DNA of 64,000 bases from Aphelidium insulamus (lineage: Eukaryota; Aphelidiomycota; Aphelidea; Aphelidiaceae). Positions 36,449-46,499 of the stretch are shown here, in pieces. Under the pieces are notes generated by a model. That model saw only the letters and a program-made list of their open reading frames with translations, was not told the DNA's origin and did no database searches. The stretch is from NCBI GenBank assembly GCA_036784855.1, contig JAZDSV010000005.1, positions 482,863-546,862 on the forward strand. Direction: 5' to 3'. Within the stretch, counting starts at the first letter, position 1. Every line of letters begins with the position of its first letter. The position numbers and the translations under genes were made by a program.

Positions 36449-38517
36449 ATGGCCTCGCTGAGCCAGCATTTCTTCAAGGTCACCCGGACAAATCCGGCTC
36501 TGACAAAATTGAAGGTAAACACTGCACTGCAGTGCAGTCTCGGCTTCTAACAGCGGGGCAGCGAGATGAGCAGAATGGAAAGGGCGGCAAGCGGCTGTCC
36601 CTTCCAGTGGTGGCGCAGACGTCTTACCAAACACCTCCCAGTACAAAACGACCTCTTGGTGCGCTCAACGAGGTACAAGGCCGATTGTCAGCGAAAGTCC
36701 AGAGGTCTGACACAGCTAATGCAGGTCATGCGTGACGCCGACACATCACCCGTACCGCTTAAGAAGCGAAGAGCCAGTGTTGGCGCAAATGCTAGCACTA
36801 ATTTGCTACCCAGTCCGGTATCGCCTCGGAAACGACTGCGGGAGATGATTGCCAAGCGAAAGCAGCGAAACACTGCTTCTGGAACCACATCGGCACCAAT
36901 TACTAATTTCTTTCCTGTGCTGCCCAAGGCCGACAGGTAATGACATAGTGAAAGCTTGCATTGGACTTCTATTGATGACATAGCTCTACTAGAGCTGACG
37001 TCAATGTCAATGTTGTTGCGGTCACAGAAAGCTCTAAGCTCACAGCCGTGGATAACGATAGTGATGCGATTATAGACCAAGAAGATAATGAGAACAAGGA
37101 AAATCAAGTCTCATTATCGAATATTACAACCGTATCGGCCACACCTAAACCTGCCACGCCCATTACTTCTCGTCGTATTAAAGAATCGTCCTCAGTGGTA
37201 GTATTAGTGCCCAAAGCTGCCGAGCGACATCAATCTGCGAGTACACTGATAGCGGCAGAATCAGCGCGGCCAGACACTGCCGGATTTGAAAAGTTTCGGG
37301 CGTTGCTGGCGGATAAGCGTTCTCAATTTCCTCTTCCAGGCCATTTCGAATTGCTTGGGAAAATGTTTTCTGGTTTGGAGGCCATCATGTGCTTCCAGAT
37401 ATCTCGCGGTCAAATCCACGCATTGACTTTTCATCATTTGCAAAAGGCCGTCGAAAATTATTGTGATGAGTTCGTGCAATTTGATATATTATTCGCTCTG
37501 TATTAATACTGGCCAGAGGGTTCGCGACAAGTAATTTGGCACAAATGATTACGGTGTATCCAAAGTCGTATGCAGTAACTTCGGTATCAACCCTGCTTGC
37601 TGGTCGGCGGATCAATACATACAAACTGGCGTGGGGCGAACACGACATCTCAGGCCTTACAACGGTCGAGTTGACCGCTTTGAGCAAAAAAAGGATCGCT
37701 AAGTTTACGGCCAATTTGCAATCCATAGTATTGCAGCATCACAACGTAGGCCACACTTCCACTCAACATGTGCCTTACCATCGTAGACATTTCTTGAATC
37801 GATCGGCCTGTCGTCCCTTTCACTTGACAAACTGAACAAATGGCATCCCGACTTTAAAGTAGAAAATGTGCCGGAAATATGCCCTGCCGACCTCGAGCCA
37901 CTTGGAGAACATAAGGTAAGAATTTAGATTACAATATTGTATCTTCCATTCTTATCGTATGCAAGACTGCCGTAGTTATGGGTTCACATGCACCAACACG
38001 ATCCGGCAAAGTAGTACTACCAATGACTGATGAAGTGAAGAAGATGTCGGTGTTGGAGCGAGTCAGACTGAAGCAGCGCATGAAAACTGACCAGACCAAA
38101 GCTAACCAGCCGCCAGAGCTGCTTCAGAAGCTTGCATTACTCAGCCGACTGCCAGATTTGGTTGATCGACTTGATTTGTATGTGTCATTTATATGCCACA
38201 GTGTTAATTAGTTAGGCTGTTTGCGTCGCTGAAAAAGACGGCGCTATATCGCGGGGATTTAATCAAGAAAGTTGTCACTTCGAGCAATGTCCCGGTGTCT
38301 TCAGGTAGAGTGCTCAGTGCGAATCCCAACATGGATACTTGATACATCATCAGATGAAATATCGGGGCGTCTCGATGAACTGATCAGAGTAGTTCCAGAG
38401 TGGTGCAATGAACACGCCTCACAATTTGGCACACTGATCAAGATTGACCGCTCAGTGAAAATGAGTTCGGTTTATTCGGCCCTGGAAGCCGCCAAGCGTG
38501 CTTTGAGCGGCGCATAG
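36449..38517 (+). CDS. CDT1: DNA replication licensing factor Cdt1
   Basis: Nine exons: 36449-36478, 36538-36672, 36725-36936, 36984-37462, 37519-37745, 37787-37915, 37966-38177, 38216-38304, 38354-38517; 558 codons. The central geminin/MCM-binding region has ELLGKMFSGLEAIM...LTFHHLQKAVENY and QMITVYPKSYAV. The C-terminal winged helix ends with PEWCNEH...IKIDRSVKMSSVYSALEAA. Cdt1 loads MCM2-7 at origins with ORC and Cdc6. Exon 1 encodes only ten residues with FF at positions 8-9 followed by basic residues, resembling the N-terminal PCNA-binding degron of Cdt1 although the canonical Gln and Thr-Asp are not in register. The N-terminal third is disordered and basic. Confidence 0.87.
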
Positions 38518-38777
38518 TTCTTACAATACTAAACTATGAATAATACTTAAATTATCGATTAGCATAGTGTGATTTAAAGGGGCCAGGCAACTCACAACTG
38601 GCGGCGTCACTCGAATCAGCCTTGCGGCCGTATCGCACGTGTGATTCGCAGGGAACGCTCAAATGACGGCGACTTGACGCGCGCCTTAAAAGCGGCCCGT
38701 CATCGCACCTTCCCGTCTAAGCGCTTTATACAGTATAACATAATTTTATCTAAAAGCACCTCACCACCACAGACACA

Positions 38778-39835
38778 ATGGTAAGGGGGCGCATTCTACG
38801 TGGTGCATTTAATTGGCTGACTCCGCCGACTGTCACAGGCAGAAGTACAATCGGTGCGCGACAGAATGCGCTCGTTCCAGGGCGAGTCGGCCGGCAACGC
38901 GACCAAGAGCTACGGCAGCCACTCACCTAGCCACCCGCGTCAACAGCAGGGAAGCAACAACAACTCGCCGGCACCCGCGCGCAATCTGCGCAGCAATGCC
39001 GCCCAGCGCCAGGCAAGTACAGCTATTATATTACAGAAAAGAAAAGTAATTAATCACTCTAGGCCGCCGTTGATGCTCCGGCTGGCAGCCCACAAGCTGT
39101 GGTCAAGCAGATTCTGGACTGTGACGCGTCCATCACCTGGTACATTGGATATTTGGTGCCTCAATGCCAGCCACTAAATAATCGCTCAGGGCCATTCTAA
39201 AAGTGGAGAACAAGACCGTGCAGGTTGTGGCGCAGGGTGATTCCGACTTTGAAACGATGAAGTCACACTTGGACGACGAGTCGGCACTGTTTGTGTACCA
39301 GCGTATCCCGCTCGGTTCCGACCGCCGCAACAAGTTTGTCTTTATCAAGTGGATCGGCGAGAACGTGCGCCCGCTGCACCGTGCCCGCTCTTTTGATGAT
39401 GGAAAGAAGGTGCAAGAAATTATAAAGGTACTATTGTGCACAAAAGAATACTCGCTTATATATAACAAACCAACTTGTCATCAGGTGTTCCACATCGAGC
39501 TGAGCGCGTCGCGCAAGTCGGAACTGCTGGAAAAGTCTGTCATTGACCGCTTGACCCAGGCAGCTGGTGCCAACTACGACCAGGAGCAGAATGCCTCCCC
39601 CGTCAACCAGCAGCACTCCAACCTGGAACTGGGCTCCTACAAGCGCACCAGCAAGCAGTTCTTTCAACAGATGGAGATGAACGGCAACTTGAAGTCGGTG
39701 GTGTATGAGACAAAGGCGCTGCCAAAGACCACGCCGGTTGATTTGGGCAATCGCTCCATGACTGTAGGCGCGGCCACTGCCAAGGCCAACACTGTCGATC
39801 TGCAGACCCGCAAGCAGACTGACCATGCCGTATAA
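38778..39835 (+). CDS. Coactosin-like ADF-homology protein
   Basis: Five exons: 38778-38780, 38839-39012, 39063-39139, 39190-39427, 39485-39835; 280 codons. Exon 1 is only the ATG, directly followed by GTAAGG. The ADF-H domain (about residues 70-200) has SITWAILKVENKTVQVVAQG, DDESALFVYQR and KFVFIKWIGENVRPLHRAR, the coactosin pattern, so it is expected to bind F-actin. A Ser/Asn/Gln-rich N-terminus precedes it and an ~80-residue basic tail follows. The second intron (39013-39062) has a GCAAGT donor. Drebrin-like or twinfilin-like relatives are less likely, since only one ADF-H domain is present. Confidence 0.83.
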
Positions 39836-40115
39836 CATGGCTGACGACGTAACAATGTCTCTCACTCAAGTATAGATTGGCTTCCAATAAATGTTTTATA
39901 ACATGTAAGCAGTGCAATACTTCCATTAAGCGTTTTGTTTAGTGTTCCAGCAAGTGTGGTGTGTTGCAGGCACCAAGACGCGTGTGCTAGTTACGCGTTG
40001 TTGTTCTGCTGTTTGCCAGTTAAGTGTTGCTGTGTCTGCTGTGTGAGCGTCTGGCTATTTGAACACAACCACAATGCATTGGATTAGCAGCAAGGAATTA
40101 GCAAACAGCTAAAAC

Positions 40116-41294
40116 ATGACACCGCGGGTGCGCCCGTTCAAGGACGCCTTGCGCGCGTCTGCCTTTGCGGCCTTGGAGCCCTCGGGGACCTCCACCATCC
40201 TCCCGCACATATTCAACACTTCGGCATCGAGCCAGGTGAAGGCATCCGCAACCAAAGCGGCGGGCGGCATTCTGAAGCGCGCGGTGCCGCAGCATCTTGC
40301 CGGCAGCAGCCACGTGCACATTGACCGCCTGGATACGGAGTTTGGCATTACGCGCATGACGGACGCCTCGCTAGATGTGAAGCGTGCACAAGCCCTCGTC
40401 GACACGTTTGGCACGTGCTGGTCCTCTGCCGCGGCCGACACCGTGTCTGCGAATGAAGTTTCCCCGGCAAGTCCCTCGTCACCCGCCACCACCACCACCA
40501 CTACCACCACCGTTGGCAGCATCACTGGCAACAATAATCTGTACACCATGGACGAGCAAGAGTTTGCCGGACTGCTGCAGAAGGCACGTGCGCGACGTGA
40601 AGAGTACCAGGCCCGCGTGACCGAGTACCCAATTCGCACACGCGACCCCGCCTACCTGCACCAGTTCCTACAGCTGGACTCTACACACGACACGCAATAC
40701 TCGTGCTCCATTGCACAACCGGCACATCTGGCTGGTGTGGCCAAACGTGGTGCAGCCGTACGTGGCCGAGTGCTGCACCGTGTCAAGGACGGTTATGCGG
40801 TGGCTGTGGCCGGCACCGTGGCCTTTTTGCCGTCAACATCGCCGTCATCATCTTCATCGTCACGGCACGCAAACTCGGCGCCGCACTACCGCTCCACAGT
40901 TAATGTGCTGGTGGACAGGCAGACAGTGTCCACGTTTTATGTGCGCGATGTGCTGTGGGAGCGGGCTGGCCGCGACGGCAAGGCACGATCCATGGTTGTG
41001 CTGTCTATGCAGCCGGTGGAGACTAGCGACGACGACACTGCTGATGCAAATGGTGGTAGTGAACAAGTCGGTGCATCCTCAAGTGGTTTGGGAGACAAAG
41101 CTTCAGCATCATTGGATATTCAGTCGCTGTTGGATGACTTGCTGCAGGCAAATGCACCGCAGTCCAACACATCGCCAGCAGGCAACGGGGACACTGCCAA
41201 CGCAGACGCCAAGAGTACCAGCAGCAGCAAAGATGCCTTGTTCGACTTTATGGACTTGGCGGCACCGGCACCTCCATCATCCAAGCCTCAGTGA
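40116..41294 (+). CDS. S1-like RNA-binding protein, possibly mitochondrial ribosomal
   Basis: Single exon, 392 codons. The N-terminal 110 residues carry conserved-looking basic segments (MTPRVRPFKDALRASAFAAL). A possible S1/OB core lies at about residues 205-240 (GAAVRGRVLHRVKDGYAVAVAGTVAFLP), resembling the G-x-V-x-G and G-F-L-P turns of S1 domains. Long Ser/Thr/Pro runs interrupt and follow it, with an acidic C-terminus ending in FDFMDL. The arrangement recalls fungal MRP51/bS1m small-subunit proteins, but the match is loose. Treat the family call as tentative; the ORF itself is convincing in length and composition. Confidence 0.6.
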   Translation: MTPRVRPFKDALRASAFAALEPSGTSTILPHIFNTSASSQVKASATKAAGGILKRAVPQHLAGSSHVHIDRLDTEFGITRMTDASLDVKRAQALVDTFGTCWSSAAADTVSANEVSPASPSSPATTTTTTTTVGSITGNNNLYTMDEQEFAGLLQKARARREEYQARVTEYPIRTRDPAYLHQFLQLDSTHDTQYSCSIAQPAHLAGVAKRGAAVRGRVLHRVKDGYAVAVAGTVAFLPSTSPSSSSSSRHANSAPHYRSTVNVLVDRQTVSTFYVRDVLWERAGRDGKARSMVVLSMQPVETSDDDTADANGGSEQVGASSSGLGDKASASLDIQSLLDDLLQANAPQSNTSPAGNGDTANADAKSTSSSKDALFDFMDLAAPAPPSSKPQ

Positions 41295-41336
41295 TGGCGC
41301 AGTGCATGATAATAGAATGAACATAACATCTAGACT

Positions 41337-42155
41337 CTATGTCTCTATGGACCAATAGTCGGAGGACGAATCTGGCAGAGCATGCACAGGCCACGAATGC
41401 CACGCCATGTCCGTGAAGGCCGTATCGCTGGAGTCCCGCGGCGGTAGCTTGACCAAAGTGCATGCTGTCAATGACCGTTTTAGATGGGGAGCTTCACCGG
41501 CAAGCTGTGACGCTGTTTTCCTCGCCGAATAGCTGTCAAAGTTGTTTCCAATGATACAAAGTCTTTCTAGATGATCCCTGCTCCAATTGGAGGCCAGCAC
41601 GCGTTCATATAGCTCCAATGGACAGTGCGGCATGTAGAATATTGTGTGTGAGTCGGATTTGGTGACAGCTTGCAGTGATATATCACCTTCAGCAGCGGCT
41701 ACTTCAACGCCGGCTAGCCGCTGCATAATTGCCACGTCCAATTCATCCATTAGCGGGTCGTATACGTGCACATGCCGCACGACGTCATCATCATCAGCAT
41801 CCTTATGATCATCATCGTTATAAAGCTGTTGAAGCTCGATCAGCAGTGCAGCCTGCCGCCTTGCCACCACCGAGACGGACGGCCGGCCCAGTCCGAGACA
41901 TATTATAATTCTACAAGCATTACTACTGAACTTGAGAGCGGCACCGGCACGCCAAGTCGACAACAGCTGCTTGACTTGAGCGCGATGAGATTCAATGTCC
42001 TTCAGTGCAGCTTCAACGGACAATGCGACCGCGCCCGTGAGATCCGTCACACCCGCCACTGCCTTGCCCGCACATCCACCAACAGCATCGCGTCTCCTCC
42101 GACGTCCACGCCGCGAGACCAGCCGAAATCCATCGGCGTCGATTATGGCGACCAT
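41337..42155 (-). CDS. SRRD: SRR1-like domain protein
   Basis: Single exon, 272 codons from the ATG at 42155; a longer upstream frame is Lys-rich with no better start. The SRR1 core shows RIIICLGLGRPS, LLIELQQL, HVYDPLMDELD and TIFYMPHCPLELYERVLASNW followed by CIIGNNFDSY. SRR1 proteins act in circadian input in plants and in heme or stress regulation elsewhere; the biochemical activity is unclear. The start lies head-to-head with MAK16, leaving a shared 73-bp promoter interval. The 3' end converges on the S1-like gene at 41294. Confidence 0.87.
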   Translation of the reverse strand: MVAIIDADGFRLVSRRGRRRRRDAVGGCAGKAVAGVTDLTGAVALSVEAALKDIESHRAQVKQLLSTWRAGAALKFSSNACRIIICLGLGRPSVSVVARRQAALLIELQQLYNDDDHKDADDDDVVRHVHVYDPLMDELDVAIMQRLAGVEVAAAEGDISLQAVTKSDSHTIFYMPHCPLELYERVLASNWSRDHLERLCIIGNNFDSYSARKTASQLAGEAPHLKRSLTACTLVKLPPRDSSDTAFTDMAWHSWPVHALPDSSSDYWSIET

Positions 42156-42228
42156 TTTTTTGTTTTTCTTTTTGTTTTTCTTTTTTTCTTTTCCTTCTCC
42201 TTTTCTTGCACAACAACAAATCGACGCC
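42156..42228. promoter_or_regulatory. Shared divergent promoter interval of SRR1-like and MAK16
   Basis: Only 73 bp separate the two start codons. The interval is a strong T/C-rich tract on the plus strand (runs of T and TTC), which places poly-purine on the other strand. It must contain the 5' UTRs and at least part of both promoters. No TATA-like element is evident. Confidence 0.5.
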
Positions 42229-43530
42229 ATGCAGCACGATGAGGTGCGCGCTTGCATATGATACTTGCTTGCCGTCGTATATATATGCTTCTATATATAT
42301 ATATATATATATATATCTGTATAGTATGCACGTGTTATACGCGTCATATTAAGTTTATGCTCTATGTGCACGGTACTAACCCTCTGGCTGCAGGTGATAT
42401 GGCAGGTGATCAACCAGAATTTCTGCTCCTACAAAGTAAAGTACGTCATCCATGCACTCATTTGCCACTCATATGCCACACTTCCCATTCATGCCCGCCC
42501 AGAACCGACACGCAAAACTTTTGCCGCAACGAGTACAACGTGACCGGCGCGTGTAATCGGCAATCATGCCCGCTGGCCAACAGCCGCTACGCCACCATAC
42601 GCGAAGTGGATGGCGTGTGCTATCTCTACATGAAGACTATCGAGCGCGCACACTCTCCCGCACGTCTCTGGGAACGCGTCAAATTATCGCGCAACTACTC
42701 GGAAGCTCTTGCCAAGGTGAGATCACTTTTTAGTGGAGTTTTAGTGGATAAATGTATATATGTGTACCACAACGCGTATTAATGATATTGATAGATCGAC
42801 GAGCAGCTTATGTACTGGCCAAAGTTCCAAATACACAAGTGCAAGCAGCGGCTCACCAAGATCACGCAGTACCTGATGAAGATGCGCCGGCTAGCCGTCA
42901 AGACCCAGCCAAAGTTGGTCGCAGTCAAGAAGAAGCTGGACCGGCGTGAGACACGGCGCGAACTCAAGGCGGAACACGCGGCGCGTCTGGAGCAGTCGGT
43001 GGAAAAGGAGCTGCTGGGCCGGCTGAAGGACGGCGTCTACGGCAGCATGTACGACGACATACTCAATGTCAATCAGGCGGCATTTGAGCACGTGCTGAAT
43101 GAGATGGACACGGATGCCAATGCCGACACGGAGATGGAGATGGAGGATGGCGATGATGGCGCCGGCAATGGCGAGACAGAGTTTGTGGAGGCGGACAGCG
43201 ACGAGGAGGAAGACTTGTTCAGTGACGACGCTGGGGTCGACGATGTGGAAGATTATTTTGGATCTGATAGTGATGAAGCCGATGGCTCTGACGGCTCTGA
43301 CGTCGACTGGTCCACAAACATCAAGGACGGCAGCAGCGATGAAGGCAGCGATAGCGACGCCAAAGCCAAGGGATCATTGAGTGGTAAAGCTGCTGGTCAG
43401 CCGCGCAGAAAACGTATGCTTTAATTATTTTATATGTTCAAGAACTAACACACTCTGTGCAGGCGGCCCCTTTGTGGAAATCGAGTACGAACAAGAACCG
43501 TCCACAATGCAGACACAATTTGCCTCTTGA
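42229..43530 (+). CDS. MAK16: Ribosome biogenesis protein Mak16
   Basis: Five exons: 42229-42243, 42394-42440, 42503-42716, 42795-43413, 43463-43530; 320 codons. The N-terminus has the Mak16 zinc-binding signature [22 protein letters not shown], then [10 protein letters not shown] and [11 protein letters not shown]; the middle has [13 protein letters not shown]. An acidic Asp/Glu-rich C-terminal tail follows, as in the family. Mak16 is a nucleolar 60S subunit assembly factor. The first coding exon is just five codons; the 150-nt first intron contains a long TA microsatellite (about 42290-42316). Neighbour SRR1 diverges from the same 73-bp promoter. Confidence 0.95.
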
Positions 43531-43670
43531 TGCGCTCTCCGCGCAGTTATGCAATATACACATACAATATAAAGGGCGTATAGTGTGTTGGCGTATAAAA
43601 TTGTGTTAAGTGTTGCCAGTGTTGGTATCTACGGTGACACGTCAGGCATCAACATTCTTGCACAAAGTTC

Positions 43671-46214
43671 ATGACAGCGAAAGGCGCGTCAGCCGCCGTG
43701 GCCCGCAACACTATATTGCCGCGAGAAGCCAAGCAGACAAGGAGTGGTACCGCCATACCGCCCTCGTCAAAGGCGTCACCAACAGCCTCTGCATCAGTCC
43801 GACGCCCCACTGTTGCGGCTGTCGTGAAGCCTCGGCCACAAAAGTCGCCACTGCCGGAGCGGCGCGCTCAAACAGCATCGCCATCCACGCCATCAATATC
43901 ACCGAATAATAAGCAAGTAGTGCCTCGACAAGATGCAGAAGACACGAGAGCGCGAGCCGCCGCGCGAATACAGCGATGGTGGCGAGGGAGACGGCCGACG
44001 AGGCGCGTGTCAGTGCCGGCACCAGTGGTTGTGACGACGCCCTTGCCGGCCGGTGATACAGCGAGCGGAACAGTGTCGGCCATGGCAGTCAACGACGCGG
44101 ACCTACGGGAGGCAGAAGTGGCCGCCAAGTGCGCGACCCCGACACCAGCACCGACATCTGCAACAGCGACACCCGCACTGCCCGCCAAGCAGACGGCCGA
44201 CATGAGCGCGCGTGTCGAGAGGATAATGTCTTTCCTGAAGACGGTGTCCTCCTCGACACCTGGCGAGAGTACTCCGCCAGCAATACCCTTGCCATTGGCG
44301 GGAAGCACCACCGCAAACATCCCGGTGAAGACCACGGCTACGCAAGAAGCAGAAGCAGCAGCAGACCCGCTGGCAGACGTGACAGCCGGTGCCACTGGAT
44401 TCGGCACACAGCAGGCAGCCGGCGCGCTGGAACTGCGCCGAATGATTGCCGGCCTGCAGCTGGAGAGCAATGACGCGGCCAAGACCGTACGCCTGCTGCG
44501 CGCCGAACTGAAGCGCGTCAAGGAGCAGGCGGCCCGTGACACCGCCGACCAGCTGGCACAGCACCAGTCCCGACTGGCAATGCAGCGCGCCGAGTACGAG
44601 ACCCAAATCAAGCGCCACCTGGGCAACTGGGAGACGGCCGTGTCGGACAAGGAGGCCCTGACGAAGAAGCTGGCCGAGGTGGCGGACGCGTGCAAGCTGA
44701 TGGACAAAAAGTTCCGCGACAAGGTGCAGGCGGTGCAGGAGCAGCACGCGCGTGACATCAAGCAGAAGCGCGACATGTGGGAGGCGGTCGAGCGGGTGAA
44801 GCGCGACCGGTGGCTGCAGGAGCGCACCAAACTCATCAAGGAGCAGACCATCAAGGGGCTGGAGCCGGAGATACAGCGCATGCTGGCCCAGCACAAGACA
44901 CAGCTGAAACAGCAGGAGGAGCGGCTGCGTGAGGAGTGGGGCCGCGAGCGCGAGGTCCTACTGGAGCAGCACCGCCACGAGGTGGAGACGTACCGCGACC
45001 GCATCGGGGCCGAGCGACGCAAAGCCGCCGAGGAGGAGCGGGATGCCGCGCGCAGCAAGTACGAGAAACAGTTGGAGCGCGACGAGATGGACTTTCAGCA
45101 GCAGCGCCGCAAACTACTCGCCAGTTTCGAGGAGCGCAAGGACCAGCTGGTGGCCTCCATGAAGGACGAGAAGCGCACCGCCGAGGTTGGCTGGAAAAAG
45201 ATGCTCGACGATGCCAAGCAGCAGCTGGAGGCGAACCGCCTGGCCCACATGGAGGCCGTGGCAAGTCTGCAGCGCGACCACCTGCAGCAGGTGCGTACAC
45301 CAAGTGATTATACATCTATGTAGATGCAAAGCTCACGATTATGCAGATGAACAAGTTGAAGGATGAGCATGAACACCAAGTGCTCGTGGTGCGCCGCCAA
45401 GTCGAGGCGGCCAGCCAGGCAGAAATGTTGCAGCGCGAGCGTGCCATCAAGGAACAGCTGGTCAAGGAACGCGACGCCGAGGTGGAGAACGTGATCAGGC
45501 GTCTGGAGTCGGAGACCATGGGCAGCTCAACGGACGTGGAACGCCGTCACCGCGACGACATTGAGCGCCTCAGACAGGATCACGCGCGCGAGATGAAGCA
45601 GGCACGTAGAACCAGACGTGCTGTAGAGATATCTGATATAGCTGATATCACTGCACAGCTACGGGACCAGGGCAATCTATCGCTAGACCGCATAGTCAGC
45701 CTGCAGGAGCAACTGTCGGCCGCCGATGAACGCATCAAACTCACGCAAAAGGAGCTCATACGTGCACAGAACGAGTGTGCCGTTCAAGTAAGTATAAATG
45801 CATAGATGTATACACACTATATGTAATTATGTGCAGGCGAGAACAATACGCGACCAGCAGAGCAGTCTCAGCCGACAGGAGCAGGATGAGAGTGTGCAGC
45901 GCGATATGCTGCGCCGTGAAGTGCACGCGGAACTGAGCGCCAAGGACGGCCTGATCAACCAGCTGCAGGCACAGCTGGACGAGTGCAGACGCCTGCTGGA
46001 TGGCATGGAGGCCAAGCACGAGCAGAGCGTGCAGCAGATGCGGCAATTGCACGGCCACGAACTGGAAATGGTGGAGAGTCATGTGAAGCACGCGGTGCAG
46101 CAGCGGGACGGTGTGGTGGCCACTCTGCGCGCCCAGCTGGAAGAACAGCGCACCAAGATTGTGCACCTGGAAGCGCTGGTGGACCGCCAACGTCAAGAAA
46201 TGATCAACTCATAA
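43671..46214 (+). CDS. CEP131: Centrosomal/ciliary coiled-coil protein CEP131-like (AZI1)
   Basis: Three exons, 43671-45290, 45347-45787, 45837-46214, 812 codons. The N-terminal 250 residues are disordered with an IQ motif (AARIQRWWRGRR). A continuous coiled coil follows, containing WLQERTKLIKEQTIKGLEPEIQRMLAQHK, the most conserved block of CEP131, and continuing to the C-terminus. CEP131 localises to centriolar satellites and basal bodies and supports cilium formation. Coiled-coil similarity can mislead, but the IQ plus this block together support the call. This gene and CFAP91 suggest a flagellated stage. Confidence 0.8.
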
Positions 46215-46242
46215 AAGACACACAGAACTCTGTATATATATC

Positions 46243-46490
46243 TAGAGAGAGAGAGAGAGAGAAAGAGAGAGAGCGGGAGCGGGAGAGAGAGAATTTATAT
46301 CCAGGGCTTGGCACGCGCTTTATTATTGCTTGGCGCATTGACTCCGCGGTGACAGACAGACAGACAGACACACTCAGACAGACACAGGCAGACATACTCA
46401 GACAGAGACAGACCCATACATACACAGACACTGAGCTAGACACATACAGACAGACACATACAGATAGACACTAGACACGGCACACACCAC
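46243..46490. repeat. GA and GACA simple-sequence repeats
   Basis: A (GA)n block at about 46243-46290 is followed at 46351-46480 by GACA and GACACA-type tracts. The block fills most of the 285-bp gap between CEP131 and the anoctamin start and probably forms part of the anoctamin 5' UTR or promoter. Confidence 0.8.
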
Positions 46491-46499
46491 ACAACCAGC

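Noticed and set aside
40479-40661. Minus-strand His/Gly/Val-rich ORFs in the S1-like gene
   Set aside because: Shadows of the ACC repeat coding Thr on the plus strand.
42270-42320. TA repeats in MAK16 intron 1 and in the SUV3 second intron as origins or mobile-element ends
   Set aside because: They are simple TA microsatellites within introns with no target-site duplication or other structure.
44089-45519. Long minus-strand ORFs opposite CEP131
   Set aside because: They are high-GC antisense shadows of the coiled-coil gene, rich in Arg, Ser and Cys, without domain features.
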